From assembly GCA_026387255.1 (NCBI GenBank), contig JAPLMA010000035.1, forward strand, positions 1 through 33,022: a stretch of 33,022 nucleotides of DNA, read 5' to 3'. Under the pieces are notes generated by a model. The model did not search any database, was not told the DNA's origin, and saw nothing but the letters and a program-made list of their open reading frames with translations. Of this stretch, positions 1 through 6,450 are shown piece by piece (position 1 is the first letter of the stretch; every line of letters starts with the position of its first letter). Source of the DNA: Candidatus Omnitrophota bacterium. Its GTDB lineage: Bacteria; Omnitrophota; Gorgyraeia; Gygaellales; Profunditerraquicolaceae. The position numbers were made by a program, and so were the translations under genes.

Positions 1-1280
1 ATCATATCCAAAATATTGGTCAATTGTTCGCCCAAAAATACACTAATAATCGCCGGAGGCGCTTCATTTGCGCCTAAACGATGCTCATTGCCGGCTAATG
101 CCACGGAAGCACGTAAAAGATCGGCATGTAAATAGACTGCTCTTAAAACCGCGGCTAAAACCGCTAAAAATTGCAGGTTATCTTCCGGAGTCTGGCCCGG
201 ATTAAGCAGATTATTGCCTTGATTATCTGCCAGTGACCAATTCAGGTGTTTTCCGCTTCCGTTTATACCGGCAAATGGTTTTTCATGTAAAAGGCAAACC
301 ATATCATGTTTTAAAGCCACCTTTTTCATTAATTCCATCAGTAGCTGGTTATGGTCAGCAGCAATATTTGATTCCTCAAACACCGGAGCAAATTCATACT
401 GATGCGGAGCAACCTCATTATGACGAGTCATCACCGGTATACCTACCTTATAAGCCTCTTGGGCCACCTCAAACATAAAATTAATTACGCGTTCTTTAAT
501 CGTACCGAAATATTGATCTTCCAATTGCTGTCCTTTAGGGCTGGGCGCGCCGATTAAAGTGCGGCCAGTCATAATTAAATCCTGGCGTAAATTATAATAA
601 TTCTTATCAATTAAAAAATATTCCTGCTCTGCTCCGCAGGTTGAGATAACTTTATTTACGTTTTTATGCCCAAATAATTTTAACAGGCCGATGGCCGCTT
701 TATTTAAAGCTTCATCAGAACGCAAAAGCGGCAACTTTTTATCTAATGCCTCGCCGTGATAAGAAATAAATATGGTCGGAATGCATAAAGTTTTACCAAG
801 CTTACTTTCAGAGATAAAGGCCGGGCTGGAAGGATCCCAGGCCGTATAACCTCTGGCTTCGAATGTCGCGCGGATTCCTCCCGATGGAAAACTCGATGCA
901 TCCGGCTCACCCTGAATCAGCTTATTCCCAGAAAACTTTTCAATAACTTTACCTGGGCCAACAATGGAAATAAAACTATCGTGCTTCTCAGCCGTAAGTC
1001 CGGTCATTGGCTGAAACCAATGCGTATAATATGTGGCACCTTTAGCAATCGACCAATCTTTCATGGCATTAGCAATCTCATTTGCCTGTGTCAAAGAGAT
1101 AGTCTTACCTTCAGACATCCAGGTATTAAATGCCTCAAAAGTGCTTTTAGAGATGTGCTTCTGCATAGTTTCTATGCTAAAGGTATTCTCGCCAAAATAA
1201 GTTGAAACTTTCTTTGGCAATTCTACCTTGTCTAATTTTACGCTCTTAATTTTAAATAAAACTTTTTGTCTTATACTCAT
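1..1280 (-). CDS. glnN: Glutamine synthetase type III (GlnN), C-terminus beyond window
   Basis: ATP-dependent condensation of glutamate and ammonia to glutamine, in the cytoplasm. About 426 residues are visible. The start ATG at 1278-1280 follows a GGAGGA ribosome site. The translation begins [15 protein letters not shown] and contains stretches typical of the long GSIII family: [54 protein letters not shown] and [16 protein letters not shown] is usually about 700 residues, so the rest lies off the left edge. It sits downstream of two amt-glnB pairs and has its own leader with a terminator, hairpins and a promoter-like block (1421-1510). It is therefore probably a separate unit in the same nitrogen regulon. 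Type III rather than type I is judged from these motifs and the long N-terminal region. Confidence 0.95.
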   Translation of the reverse strand, partial: MSIRQKVLFKIKSVKLDKVELPKKVSTYFGENTFSIETMQKHISKSTFEAFNTWMSEGKTISLTQANEIANAMKDWSIAKGATYYTHWFQPMTGLTAEKHDSFISIVGPGKVIEKFSGNKLIQGEPDASSFPSGGIRATFEARGYTAWDPSSPAFISESKLGKTLCIPTIFISYHGEALDKKLPLLRSDEALNKAAIGLLKLFGHKNVNKVISTCGAEQEYFLIDKNYYNLRQDLIMTGRTLIGAPSPKGQQLEDQYFGTIKERVINFMFEVAQEAYKVGIPVMTRHNEVAPHQYEFAPVFEESNIAADHNQLLMELMKKVALKHDMVCLLHEKPFAGINGSGKHLNWSLADNQGNNLLNPGQTPEDNLQFLAVLAAVLRAVYLHADLLRASVALAGNEHRLGANEAPPAIISVFLGEQLTNILDM

Positions 1281-1320
1281 TTGTTCCTCCTCGAGCACCT
1301 TGATTTTTTATCTCGCGAGA

Positions 1321-1379
1321 CTTCGACGAGTGCATTAAAATTTTGGTGTCAAAATTTTAATGCTTCTTATAAGTCGAAG
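1321..1379 (-). repeat. Long AT-rich inverted repeat in the glnN leader
   Basis: A perfect 13-bp inverted repeat (GCATTAAAATTTT at 1332-1344 and its complement at 1351-1363) encloses a 6-nt loop. A weaker outer pair, CTTCGAC at 1321-1327 and GTCGAAG at 1373-1379, surrounds it. On the coding strand it lies about 40 nt upstream of the glnN start with no T-run after it, so it is not an obvious terminator. It could stabilise the glnN mRNA, bind a protein or be a dispersed palindrome. Confidence 0.6.
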
Positions 1380-1420
1380 CCCAAATCTTAAAACTGTTTA
1401 TTCATTCTACCATAAGTCAT

Positions 1421-1461
1421 AAAAATTAAAAGAGGCATTCTTCATAGCTCCAGAACGCCCC
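1421..1461 (-). terminator. Intrinsic terminator in glnN leader
   Basis: On the minus strand GGGGCGTTCT (1461-1452) pairs with AGAATGCCTC (1441-1432) over 10 bp including two G-U pairs, followed by TTTTAATTTTT. It lies about 140 nt before the glnN start, so it can act as an attenuator. Its 5' arm is shared with the alternative hairpin at 1452-1467. Confidence 0.7.
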
Positions 1462-1467
1462 TGTTCT
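1452..1467 (-). promoter_or_regulatory. ANTAR-type antiterminator hairpin, glnN leader
   Basis: On the minus strand AGAAC and GTTCT form a 5-bp stem around the hexaloop AGGGGC, with A at loop position 1 and G at position 4. That is the pattern recognised by ANTAR antiterminators such as EutV and NasR. The 3' arm is part of the terminator 5' arm, so the two structures exclude each other. I could not find a convincing first hairpin in this leader. A competing pairing of GTTCTT (1486-1481) with AAGAAC also exists. Confidence 0.5.
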
Positions 1468-1472
1468 TTAAT

Positions 1473-1510
1473 TACAAGTAAAGAACTTAAGCTTCTGGTA
1501 ACTAAATTTT
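1473..1510 (-). promoter_or_regulatory. Shared promoter-like block, copy 1 (glnN)
   Basis: On the minus strand this reads AAAATTTAGTTACCAG, then exactly 15 nt, then TACTTGTA starting with the base that closes the spacer. The same arrangement recurs at 3383-3421 and 6413-6450. The first 16 nt are identical to the 6413-6450 copy. It lies just upstream of the hairpin and terminator and resembles a -35/-10 pair that is not the standard sigma-70 consensus. An RNA role is the alternative. Confidence 0.55.
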
Positions 1511-1521
1511 CTGAAGATCCC

Positions 1522-1551
1522 GGGGACGGTTCTCTTAAGATAACCGTCCCC
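1522..1551. repeat. GGGGACGGTT palindrome (REP-like), copy 1
   Basis: GGGGACGGTT and AACCGTCCCC form a perfect 10-bp inverted repeat around a 10-nt centre that itself contains CTTAAG. It lies directly after the second glnB. The same GGGGACGGTTCT core recurs at 18841-18878. Without a T-run on the coding strand it is more likely a dispersed REP-type palindrome than a terminator. Confidence 0.65.
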
Positions 1552-1559
1552 ATGTTTTA

Positions 1560-1901
1560 TTATCCTATCGCTACTGAACCTCTTTCTTCGGTACGAATAC
1601 GAACACATTCCTTAAGGTCAAGAACAAAAATCTTACCATCTCCGGTTTCACCGGTCTTAGCCCCTTTAATAATGGCCTTGATGGTCGGCTCTAAAAAGTT
1701 ATCGTTTACGGCAATTTCCAGGCGAATTTTTCGCAGCAGGTTTCCTGTTTCCTTGGCTCCACGATAAACCTCGGTTATTCCTTTTTGCCGTCCATGCCCC
1801 AAAACTTCACTTACAGTAATCAGATTAACGTCCACTTTATATAGTTCTTCTTTTACTTCCTCAAGTTTGTACGGCTGAATGATCGCAATTACTAGTTTCA
1901 T
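1560..1901 (-). CDS. glnB: PII signal protein, copy 2 (GlnB/GlnK type)
   Basis: A 113-residue PII protein, probably trimeric, which senses ATP/ADP and 2-oxoglutarate and gates the ammonium channel. The ATP-site stretch GHGRQKG (35-41), the T-loop with Tyr46 in YRG and the C-terminal [16 protein letters not shown] and RIRTEERG segments are all present. Position 51, which is the uridylylated Tyr in enterobacterial GlnB, is Glu here. It starts at an ATG after AGGAGG, whose first bases overlap the amt stop region, so it is co-translated with the amt gene just upstream. It differs from copy 1 (3495-3836) at only a few residues. The tight amt linkage favours a GlnK-type role in blocking the Amt channel. 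Confidence 0.96.
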   Translation of the reverse strand: MKLVIAIIQPYKLEEVKEELYKVDVNLITVSEVLGHGRQKGITEVYRGAKETGNLLRKIRLEIAVNDNFLEPTIKAIIKGAKTGETGDGKIFVLDLKECVRIRTEERGSVAIG

Positions 1902-1910
1902 ATATACCTC

Positions 1911-3137
1911 CTATTCTATGATCGTATAGGCGCGTTCACGATGCTGCGTAAGATCAAGGCCAACCAGCTCATCTTTCTCGCTTACCCGCATCCTAAAAAA
2001 GATATCTACGAGTTTATAAATAGCAAAAGTGGCGATAAATGTATAACTAACCGCAACTGCCACTCCAACTAATTGTATCAACAGCTGTTTAGGATTACCA
2101 TAAAATAATCCATTTGCGCCAGCCGGGTTAATTATCTTAGAAGCCAATACCCCGGTTAAAAGTGTACCCAGTATCCCTCCGACCCCATGCACGCCAAAAG
2201 CATCCAAAGAATCATCATAACCAAACCGCGGTTTAGTTACAGCCACCGCAATAAAACAAACTATGCTGGCAGCAACACCAATAATAATGGCTGAAATCGG
2301 GCTTACAAATCCTGAGGCAGGAGTAACCGTAGCCAGTCCGGCAATTGAGCCGGTAACCATCCCAAATACTGTAGGCTTGCCATTACGTATCCACTCCAAA
2401 AATGCCCAGCTTAAACCAGCGGCGGCTGCCGCAGTGTTCGTAATCACAAAAGCGCTTACGGCAATTCCGTTTACCGCCAATGCGCTTCCGGCATTAAAAC
2501 CATACCAACCAAACCATAAAAGCGCAGTTCCTAAAACTACAAATGGAAGGTTATGCGGAGATGGAGTATGCTCTAAGTTTTTTCTTTTACCAATAACAAT
2601 CGCCGTAACTAAAGCCGCGATTCCGGCGCTGGTATGCACAACCATACCTCCGGCAAAATCCAACACGCCAAGGTTCTTAAGCCATCCTCCTTCTCCCCAA
2701 ACCAAGTGGCACAAAGGATCATAAACAAAGGTTGCCCAAAGCAGAGTGAAAACTAAAAAAGCCGAAAACTTCATCCTTTCGGCAAATGCACCGATGATCA
2801 AAGCCGGGGTAATCACGGCAAACATCATCTGAAAAAACATAAATGCCTGGTGCGGAATAGTAGCAGAATAAACAGGATAAGGCTGCATTCCAACTCCATT
2901 TAGGCCAAACCAACTAAGGCCTCCCCAAAATCCGTTGCCCGGGGCAAAGGAAAGACTGTAACCAAAAAGTATCCATTGTAAAGATAATAAACATAGGGCA
3001 ACAAAACACTGCATTAAAACGCTTAAGATATTTTTACGCCTGACCATGCCGCCGTAGAAAAAAGCAAGGCCGGGAGTCATCAACATTACAAAAGCCGCGG
3101 ATAGCAAAACAAATAATGTATCAACCTGATTAATCAT
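1911..3137 (-). CDS. amt: Ammonium transporter Amt, copy 2
   Basis: A multi-pass inner-membrane channel of the Amt/MEP/Rh family, 408 residues. It shows LMTPGLAFFYGGMVRRKN near the N-terminus, ITPALIIGAFAERMKFSAF, the first pore His in GGMVVHTSAG and the second in DAFGVHGVGG, and the C-terminal tail DLTQHRERAYTIIE. I chose the ATG at 3135-3137 because a run of seven G precedes it. An in-frame start 18 codons earlier has no family-like sequence. It is paired with glnB 9 nt downstream and preceded by the leader at 3205-3421. It closely resembles copy 1 (4017-5246) over its whole length, so the pair looks like a local duplication of amt-glnB. Confidence 0.96.
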   Translation of the reverse strand: MINQVDTLFVLLSAAFVMLMTPGLAFFYGGMVRRKNILSVLMQCFVALCLLSLQWILFGYSLSFAPGNGFWGGLSWFGLNGVGMQPYPVYSATIPHQAFMFFQMMFAVITPALIIGAFAERMKFSAFLVFTLLWATFVYDPLCHLVWGEGGWLKNLGVLDFAGGMVVHTSAGIAALVTAIVIGKRKNLEHTPSPHNLPFVVLGTALLWFGWYGFNAGSALAVNGIAVSAFVITNTAAAAAGLSWAFLEWIRNGKPTVFGMVTGSIAGLATVTPASGFVSPISAIIIGVAASIVCFIAVAVTKPRFGYDDSLDAFGVHGVGGILGTLLTGVLASKIINPAGANGLFYGNPKQLLIQLVGVAVAVSYTFIATFAIYKLVDIFFRMRVSEKDELVGLDLTQHRERAYTIIE

Positions 3138-3204
3138 ATCCCCCCCCTTAATGAACACTTGACTTATGGAACGACAGTGAATATAAGTCAATGTGTGAAT
3201 TAAT

Positions 3205-3231
3205 CCCGCCGAGTGTATTTTACGAGGCGGG
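3205..3231. repeat. CCCGCC/GGCGGG palindrome in amt leader
   Basis: CCCGCC (3205-3210) and GGCGGG (3226-3231) flank a 15-nt centre with further partial pairing. It lies between the terminator of this leader and the amt ribosome site. No T-run follows on the coding strand. It may be a dispersed palindrome or an mRNA-stabilising hairpin. Confidence 0.5.
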
Positions 3232-3283
3232 ACACCTTATTATTAGACAACTGAGTAATCAATTGTGTAAAATTTGGGTAAAT

Positions 3284-3326
3284 AAAAAAAACGCCTTTAC
3301 GATTATTTTTATAAACCGTATCGGCG
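3284..3326 (-). terminator. Intrinsic terminator in second amt leader
   Basis: On the minus strand CGCC and TACGGTTTAT pair with ATAATCGTA and GGCG, separated by small internal mismatches, followed by eight T. It lies about 145 nt before the amt start, so it can act as an attenuator. The 5' arm overlaps the hairpin at 3324-3338. Confidence 0.75.
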
Positions 3327-3371
3327 CTAACATTGCGCTATTCAATATAAACACTTCCGCGTGCTTATATT
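3324..3371 (-). promoter_or_regulatory. Tandem hairpins before terminator, second amt leader
   Basis: The first hairpin (3344-3371) is an 11-bp stem with one G-U pair around the hexaloop GCGGAA. The second (3324-3338) is GCGC, loop AATGTTA, GCGC. Its 3' arm shares bases with the terminator 5' arm. The layout is that of an ANTAR target, but the first loop starts with G rather than A and the second loop has seven bases, so this copy is off-consensus. Confidence 0.4.
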
Positions 3372-3382
3372 GACTTATACTA

Positions 3383-3421
3383 TACAAGTAAATAATTACT
3401 TATCTTGGTAACCTAAATTTT
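3383..3421 (-). promoter_or_regulatory. Shared promoter-like block, copy 3 (second amt)
   Basis: On the minus strand AAAATTTAGGTTACCAA is followed after 15 nt by the TACTTGTA motif, with the same spacing as the copies at 1473-1510 and 6413-6450. One extra G lies within the left half. The first leader hairpin begins about 12 nt downstream. This copy lies just after the first glnB, so the second amt-glnB pair may have its own promoter. Confidence 0.55.
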
Positions 3422-3494
3422 CTTCATTTCCAATTAGTTATCCACAGGGTAGGGGAGGTTTAAACCTCCCCTACTATTGTTAATAACTATCCTC

Positions 3495-3836
3495 CTATCC
3501 TATCGCCGGGCTTCCTCTTTCTTCGGTACGAATGCGAATACATTCTTTAAGATCAAGAACGAAAATTTTGCCATCTCCGGTTTCACCGGTCTTAGCCCCT
3601 TTTACGATTGCCTTGATTGTTGGTTCAAGATAATTGTCATTTACAGCAATCTCAAGACGAATTTTACGCAGAAGGTTTCCTGTTTCTTTAGAACCACGGT
3701 AGACTTCAGTTACACCTTTTTGCCGGCCATGGCCTAAAACTTCACTTACTGTAATCAAATTCACTTCAACTTTGTATAGCTCCTCTTTAACTTCTTCTAA
3801 TTTATACGGCTGAATGATCGCAATTACTAATTTCAT
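3495..3836 (-). CDS. glnB: PII signal protein, copy 1 (GlnB/GlnK type)
   Basis: A 113-residue PII protein, nearly identical to the copy at 1560-1901. The differences seen are conservative (for example Asp/Glu at 24, Phe/Tyr near 74) except Val/Pro near the C-terminus. It has GHGRQKG, Tyr46 in YRGSKE and Glu at position 51 where Tyr is uridylylated in Escherichia coli. It starts at an ATG after AAAGGAGG. A 180-nt gap filled by a repeat (3852-4008) separates it from amt copy 1. It probably regulates the adjacent Amt channel. Confidence 0.96.
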   Translation of the reverse strand: MKLVIAIIQPYKLEEVKEELYKVEVNLITVSEVLGHGRQKGVTEVYRGSKETGNLLRKIRLEIAVNDNYLEPTIKAIVKGAKTGETGDGKIFVLDLKECIRIRTEERGSPAIG

Positions 3837-3851
3837 AGATGCCTCCTTTGT

Positions 3852-4008
3852 AAACTCTAAACACTAAACTCGAAATCCCTGCCTACCGGCAGGCAGGCTA
3901 AACAAACCCTAAATCTAAAACTCAAAATTTTAAAACTAATGTTGAGGTTTTGAATTTATAGCTTCGAGTTTGTTTAGAGTTTAGTATTTCGGGTTTAGGA
4001 TTTAACAT
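3852..4008. repeat. AT-rich dispersed repeat element, copy A
   Basis: This fills the gap between amt and glnB. The ends are imperfect inverted repeats made of units like CTAAAC and CTCGAAAT, and the centre carries a GC-rich hairpin (CCTGCC...GGCAGG, about 3878-3897). On the minus strand it starts ATGTTAAATCCTAAAC at 4008 and encodes a short open frame beginning MLNPKPEILNSKQTR. Copy B at 31268-31416 shares this start and layout. It looks like a small non-autonomous element, and no transposase gene is seen. Confidence 0.65.
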
Positions 4009-4016
4009 TATATTTT

Positions 4017-5246
4017 TTATTCAAGTATTGTATATGCCCTTTCACGATGCTGCGTAAGATCAAGGCCAATGGCTTCCGATTTTTCATCTACTCTAACACC
4101 AATAAAAATATCAACTAATTTGTAGATAACAAATGTTACCACTGCCGTATAAACAATCGTTACCCCTACCGCTAAAAGCTGTATCAAGAATTGTTTAGGA
4201 TTGCCAAAAAATGCTCCGTTGGCACCGGCGGGATTAACCAATTTTGAGGCAAATAATCCTGTAGCCAAAGCACCCCAAATACCACCAACACAGTGTACCC
4301 CAAAAGCATCCAAAGAATCATCATAGCCAAATAACGGCTTAATTACCGTTACCGCAATAAAACAAACCACACTAACTAATAAACCAATGATCATTGCTGG
4401 GATTACACCGACAAAGCCCGCCGCAGGAGTAATCGCCACTAAACCTGCAACCGCACCGGAACAAACACCAAAAATAGTCGGTTTACCATTACGCATCCAT
4501 TCTATCAATGCCCAGCTTAAACCTGCGGCGGCAGCCGCAGTATTAGTCACTACAAAAGCATTTACTGCTAAGCCATTAGCCGCCAGGGCGCTACCGGCAT
4601 TAAAACCAAACCAACCAAACCACAACAAGCCGGTTCCTATAACCACAAAAGGCATATTGTGCGGTGTAGGAATATTTTTATCCAAGTTTTTTCTCTTGCC
4701 TAATACGATTGCCGTAACCAAAGCCGCTATACCGGCATTAATATGCACGACCGTACCTCCGGCAAAATCCAAAGCTCCAAAATTCCTTAGCCATCCGCCC
4801 ATTCCCCAAACCCAGTGACACAAAGGATCATAAACAAAAGTTGCCCAGAGAAGAGTAAAAATCAAAAACGCGGAGAACTTCATCCTCTCGGCAAAGGCCC
4901 CGATAATCAATGCCGGAGTAATAATCGCAAACATCGCTTGAAAAATCATAAATGCCTGATGCGGTATTGTCCCGGCATAATCAGCGTATGGCTCTAACCC
5001 TACGCCGTTTAAACCCATCCACTGAAATCCTCCCCAAAATCCATTGCCCGGGTGAAAAGATAAACTATACCCGATCAAAACCCACTGCAGGCTTAAAACA
5101 CACATAATAATAAAACATTGCATCAAAACACTCAAAACATTTTTACGCCTGACCATACCTCCATAAAAAAATGCCAAACCCGGAGTCATCAACAACACCA
5201 ATGCTGATGAGATCAACACCCAGGCTGTATCACCCGAATTAATCAT
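4017..5246 (-). CDS. amt: Ammonium transporter Amt, copy 1
   Basis: Ammonium channel of the inner membrane, 409 residues, with about eleven hydrophobic segments. It shows GLAFFYGGMVRRKN, ITPALIIGAFAERMKFSAF, a pore His in GGTVVHINAG and another in DAFGVHCVGG, and the tail DLTQHRERAYTILE. The ATG follows GGAGGAAAG. It lies in a run with the outer-membrane protein (5463-6254) and the mini-HTH gene (5268-5447) upstream and glnB downstream. That unit probably starts at the leader at 6274-6450. It is a paralogue of the Amt at 1911-3137. Confidence 0.97.
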   Translation of the reverse strand: MINSGDTAWVLISSALVLLMTPGLAFFYGGMVRRKNVLSVLMQCFIIMCVLSLQWVLIGYSLSFHPGNGFWGGFQWMGLNGVGLEPYADYAGTIPHQAFMIFQAMFAIITPALIIGAFAERMKFSAFLIFTLLWATFVYDPLCHWVWGMGGWLRNFGALDFAGGTVVHINAGIAALVTAIVLGKRKNLDKNIPTPHNMPFVVIGTGLLWFGWFGFNAGSALAANGLAVNAFVVTNTAAAAAGLSWALIEWMRNGKPTIFGVCSGAVAGLVAITPAAGFVGVIPAMIIGLLVSVVCFIAVTVIKPLFGYDDSLDAFGVHCVGGIWGALATGLFASKLVNPAGANGAFFGNPKQFLIQLLAVGVTIVYTAVVTFVIYKLVDIFIGVRVDEKSEAIGLDLTQHRERAYTILE

Positions 5247-5267
5247 TTTTCTTTCCTCCTTTTTAAA

Positions 5268-5447
5268 TTAACCTATTTTTAATTTATCCCTAACCATCTG
5301 CGCGTAAACTTTATTTATGCGCTTTGTCTTAAACCAACGCTCAATTGTCGTAACCTGGATATCCAACTTTTTAGATAAATCATATAAGGTATAACTTCCT
5401 TTTTCTTTTAGTTCTATTAATTCATTGATCAATTTTCCGTCAATCAT
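5268..5447 (-). CDS. Small helix-turn-helix protein in ammonium operon
   Basis: About 59 residues from the ATG at 5445-5447. A TTG three codons earlier (5454-5456) is also possible, but it lies only 1-2 nt from the AGG ribosome site. The stretch YDLSKKLDIQVTTIERWFKTKRIN reads as a helix-turn-helix, so DNA binding is likely. It has no sensing domain. It is sandwiched between the outer-membrane protein gene and amt, with gaps of 15 nt and about 21 nt, so it is co-transcribed with both. No family name is recognised. It may autoregulate the operon. Confidence 0.7.
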   Translation of the reverse strand: MIDGKLINELIELKEKGSYTLYDLSKKLDIQVTTIERWFKTKRINKVYAQMVRDKLKIG

Positions 5448-5462
5448 ATAATTCAAACCTAA

Positions 5463-6254
5463 TTAAAAATTAATATCCCATTGAAAAGTAATCGTATCAG
5501 TTAAATTACGGTTATTGTAAATATCATATGCCAGGATCGCCGAGATATCTTTGGTAAAACTCCAGGCAAAACCGGCATTTAAGGCCCCATAAGAAGATTG
5601 GGTGCCCTGATAATCAACACACAACCACAATTTATCGCTAATTTCAGTCATTGTGCGTTCCCAAGCGATCATTGGGCCGGCGTTATCCCTTAACCCGTCT
5701 TTATCCTTAAGCAATTTGCCATTACCTACGAAATATCCTCCGGAGAACCTTCCCAGATTAACCTTACCTATATTCACTGTCTTGGCTATCCTGCCATACC
5801 AAACATTATTATTCGTCCGGTTTACTCTAGTGCCCATATCATAACTACCTACTGCCACAGCAGGCATGTACTTAAAATAAGTACTTTCAGGAAGCCCAAG
5901 TTTAAAATGAAAATACCAGGGAGTTGAATCGTAAAAAGACCCTAAACCCTTTTTATAATCAAACCCTGTTTCCGCCATAATCTTACCCAACGGGCGCCAT
6001 ACTTTGCCCAGAAGATTTTCCTCCGGTTTATCCGATAATAAACTAAAGGTCAGCCCCCAAACCTGTAGAACATAATTATGCAGATCGTTAGCATTTTTAC
6101 CGGTTGTGGGAGCATAAAGATCATAGCCCAGGTGAATCTTCTTGTAGGGCTGAATATCCGTTGACGGCGCCCAAATAAGTGTTGAAGGCGTAGCATATGC
6201 ATTTGATAAAACAAAGGTGCAGAAAACCGCTAAGATTAATCCAATGCGTTTCAT
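5463..6254 (-). CDS. Putative outer-membrane beta-barrel protein of the ammonium operon
   Basis: A 263-residue exported protein. The N-terminus MKRIGLILAVFCTFVLSNAYA is a clean signal peptide. The mature part alternates polar and aromatic residues in barrel-like strands, and the protein ends TITFQWDINF, with the terminal Phe typical of outer-membrane barrels. No known family is recognised. It is the first gene after the leader at 6274-6450 and is followed closely by the HTH gene, amt and glnB. A role in letting ammonium or a nitrogen compound across the outer membrane is inference from that position. The ATG follows AAAGGAGCC. Confidence 0.75.
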   Translation of the reverse strand: MKRIGLILAVFCTFVLSNAYATPSTLIWAPSTDIQPYKKIHLGYDLYAPTTGKNANDLHNYVLQVWGLTFSLLSDKPEENLLGKVWRPLGKIMAETGFDYKKGLGSFYDSTPWYFHFKLGLPESTYFKYMPAVAVGSYDMGTRVNRTNNNVWYGRIAKTVNIGKVNLGRFSGGYFVGNGKLLKDKDGLRDNAGPMIAWERTMTEISDKLWLCVDYQGTQSSYGALNAGFAWSFTKDISAILAYDIYNNRNLTDTITFQWDINF

Positions 6255-6273
6255 TGTTTGGCTCCTTTATAAT

Positions 6274-6318
6274 AAAAAAACGCCTTTTTATAATCCATCT
6301 TGGATCACAAAAGACGCC
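6274..6318 (-). terminator. Second intrinsic terminator in the omp-amt leader
   Basis: A long stem on the minus strand pairs CGTCTTTTGTGATCC with GGATTATAAAAAGGCG, allowing G-U pairs and one bulge, followed by seven T. It lies about 20 nt before the start of the outer-membrane protein gene. Its 5' arm overlaps the hairpin at 6312-6325. Confidence 0.8.
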
Positions 6319-6325
6319 TGCGTCT
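6312..6325 (-). promoter_or_regulatory. Alternative hairpin overlapping terminator 2, omp-amt leader
   Basis: AGAC and GTCT pair around GCAGGC, or five pairs around CAGG. The 3' arm is shared with the terminator 5' arm. Loop position 4 is G, but position 1 is G rather than A, so it is a weaker ANTAR-type candidate. Confidence 0.35.
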
Positions 6326-6345
6326 AAAGCCTTATTTTAGGAAAT

Positions 6346-6374
6346 AAAAAAGCGCTCTATTTTCATAGAACGCC
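6346..6374 (-). terminator. First intrinsic terminator in the omp-amt leader
   Basis: On the minus strand GGCGTTCTAT pairs with ATAGAGCGCT around a GAAA tetraloop, followed by a run of T. The 5' arm is shared with the hairpin at 6366-6382. Confidence 0.85.
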
Positions 6375-6402
6375 ATTGTTTAGATCTTACACATCACTGT
6401 GT
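6366..6402 (-). promoter_or_regulatory. ANTAR-type tandem hairpins, omp-amt leader
   Basis: The first hairpin (6389-6402) is ACAC, hexaloop AGTGAT, GTGT. The second (6366-6382) is TAAAC, hexaloop AATGGC, GTTCTA with one bulged C. Both loops have A at position 1 and G at position 4. The second stem's 3' arm is the beginning of the terminator 5' arm, so folding of the pair would block termination. This is the architecture established for ANTAR antitermination. Binding by the ANTAR protein at 10660-11382 is inference. Confidence 0.6.
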
Positions 6403-6412
6403 CTTACATTAC

Positions 6413-6450
6413 TACAAGTAGAAAATGCTTTAATCTGGTAACTAAATTTT
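6413..6450 (-). promoter_or_regulatory. Shared promoter-like block, copy 2 (omp-amt operon)
   Basis: On the minus strand AAAATTTAGTTACCAG is followed after 15 nt by the TACTTGTA motif. The left half overlaps the last codons and stop of the sigma-factor gene, and the first leader hairpin begins about 10 nt downstream. Flanking bases ATCTGG and CCAGAT can also pair, so a structured-RNA role cannot be excluded. Confidence 0.55.

Noticed and set aside
1473-1510. Glutamine (glnA-type) or c-di-GMP riboswitch in the ammonium leaders
   Set aside because: None of the conserved core motifs of those classes could be found on either strand.
2263-2724. 153-codon plus-strand open frame inside amt
   Set aside because: Antisense shadow of the conserved Amt coding sequence; no ribosome site or family similarity.
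3138-3191. 18-residue N-terminal extension of Amt copy 2
   Set aside because: Not present in copy 1, and the G-rich ribosome site sits immediately before the ATG at 3137.
3852-4008. Real small protein MLNPKPEILNSKQTR... between amt and glnB
   Set aside because: It is repeat-derived, lacks a good ribosome site and recurs as the start of an unrelated gene.
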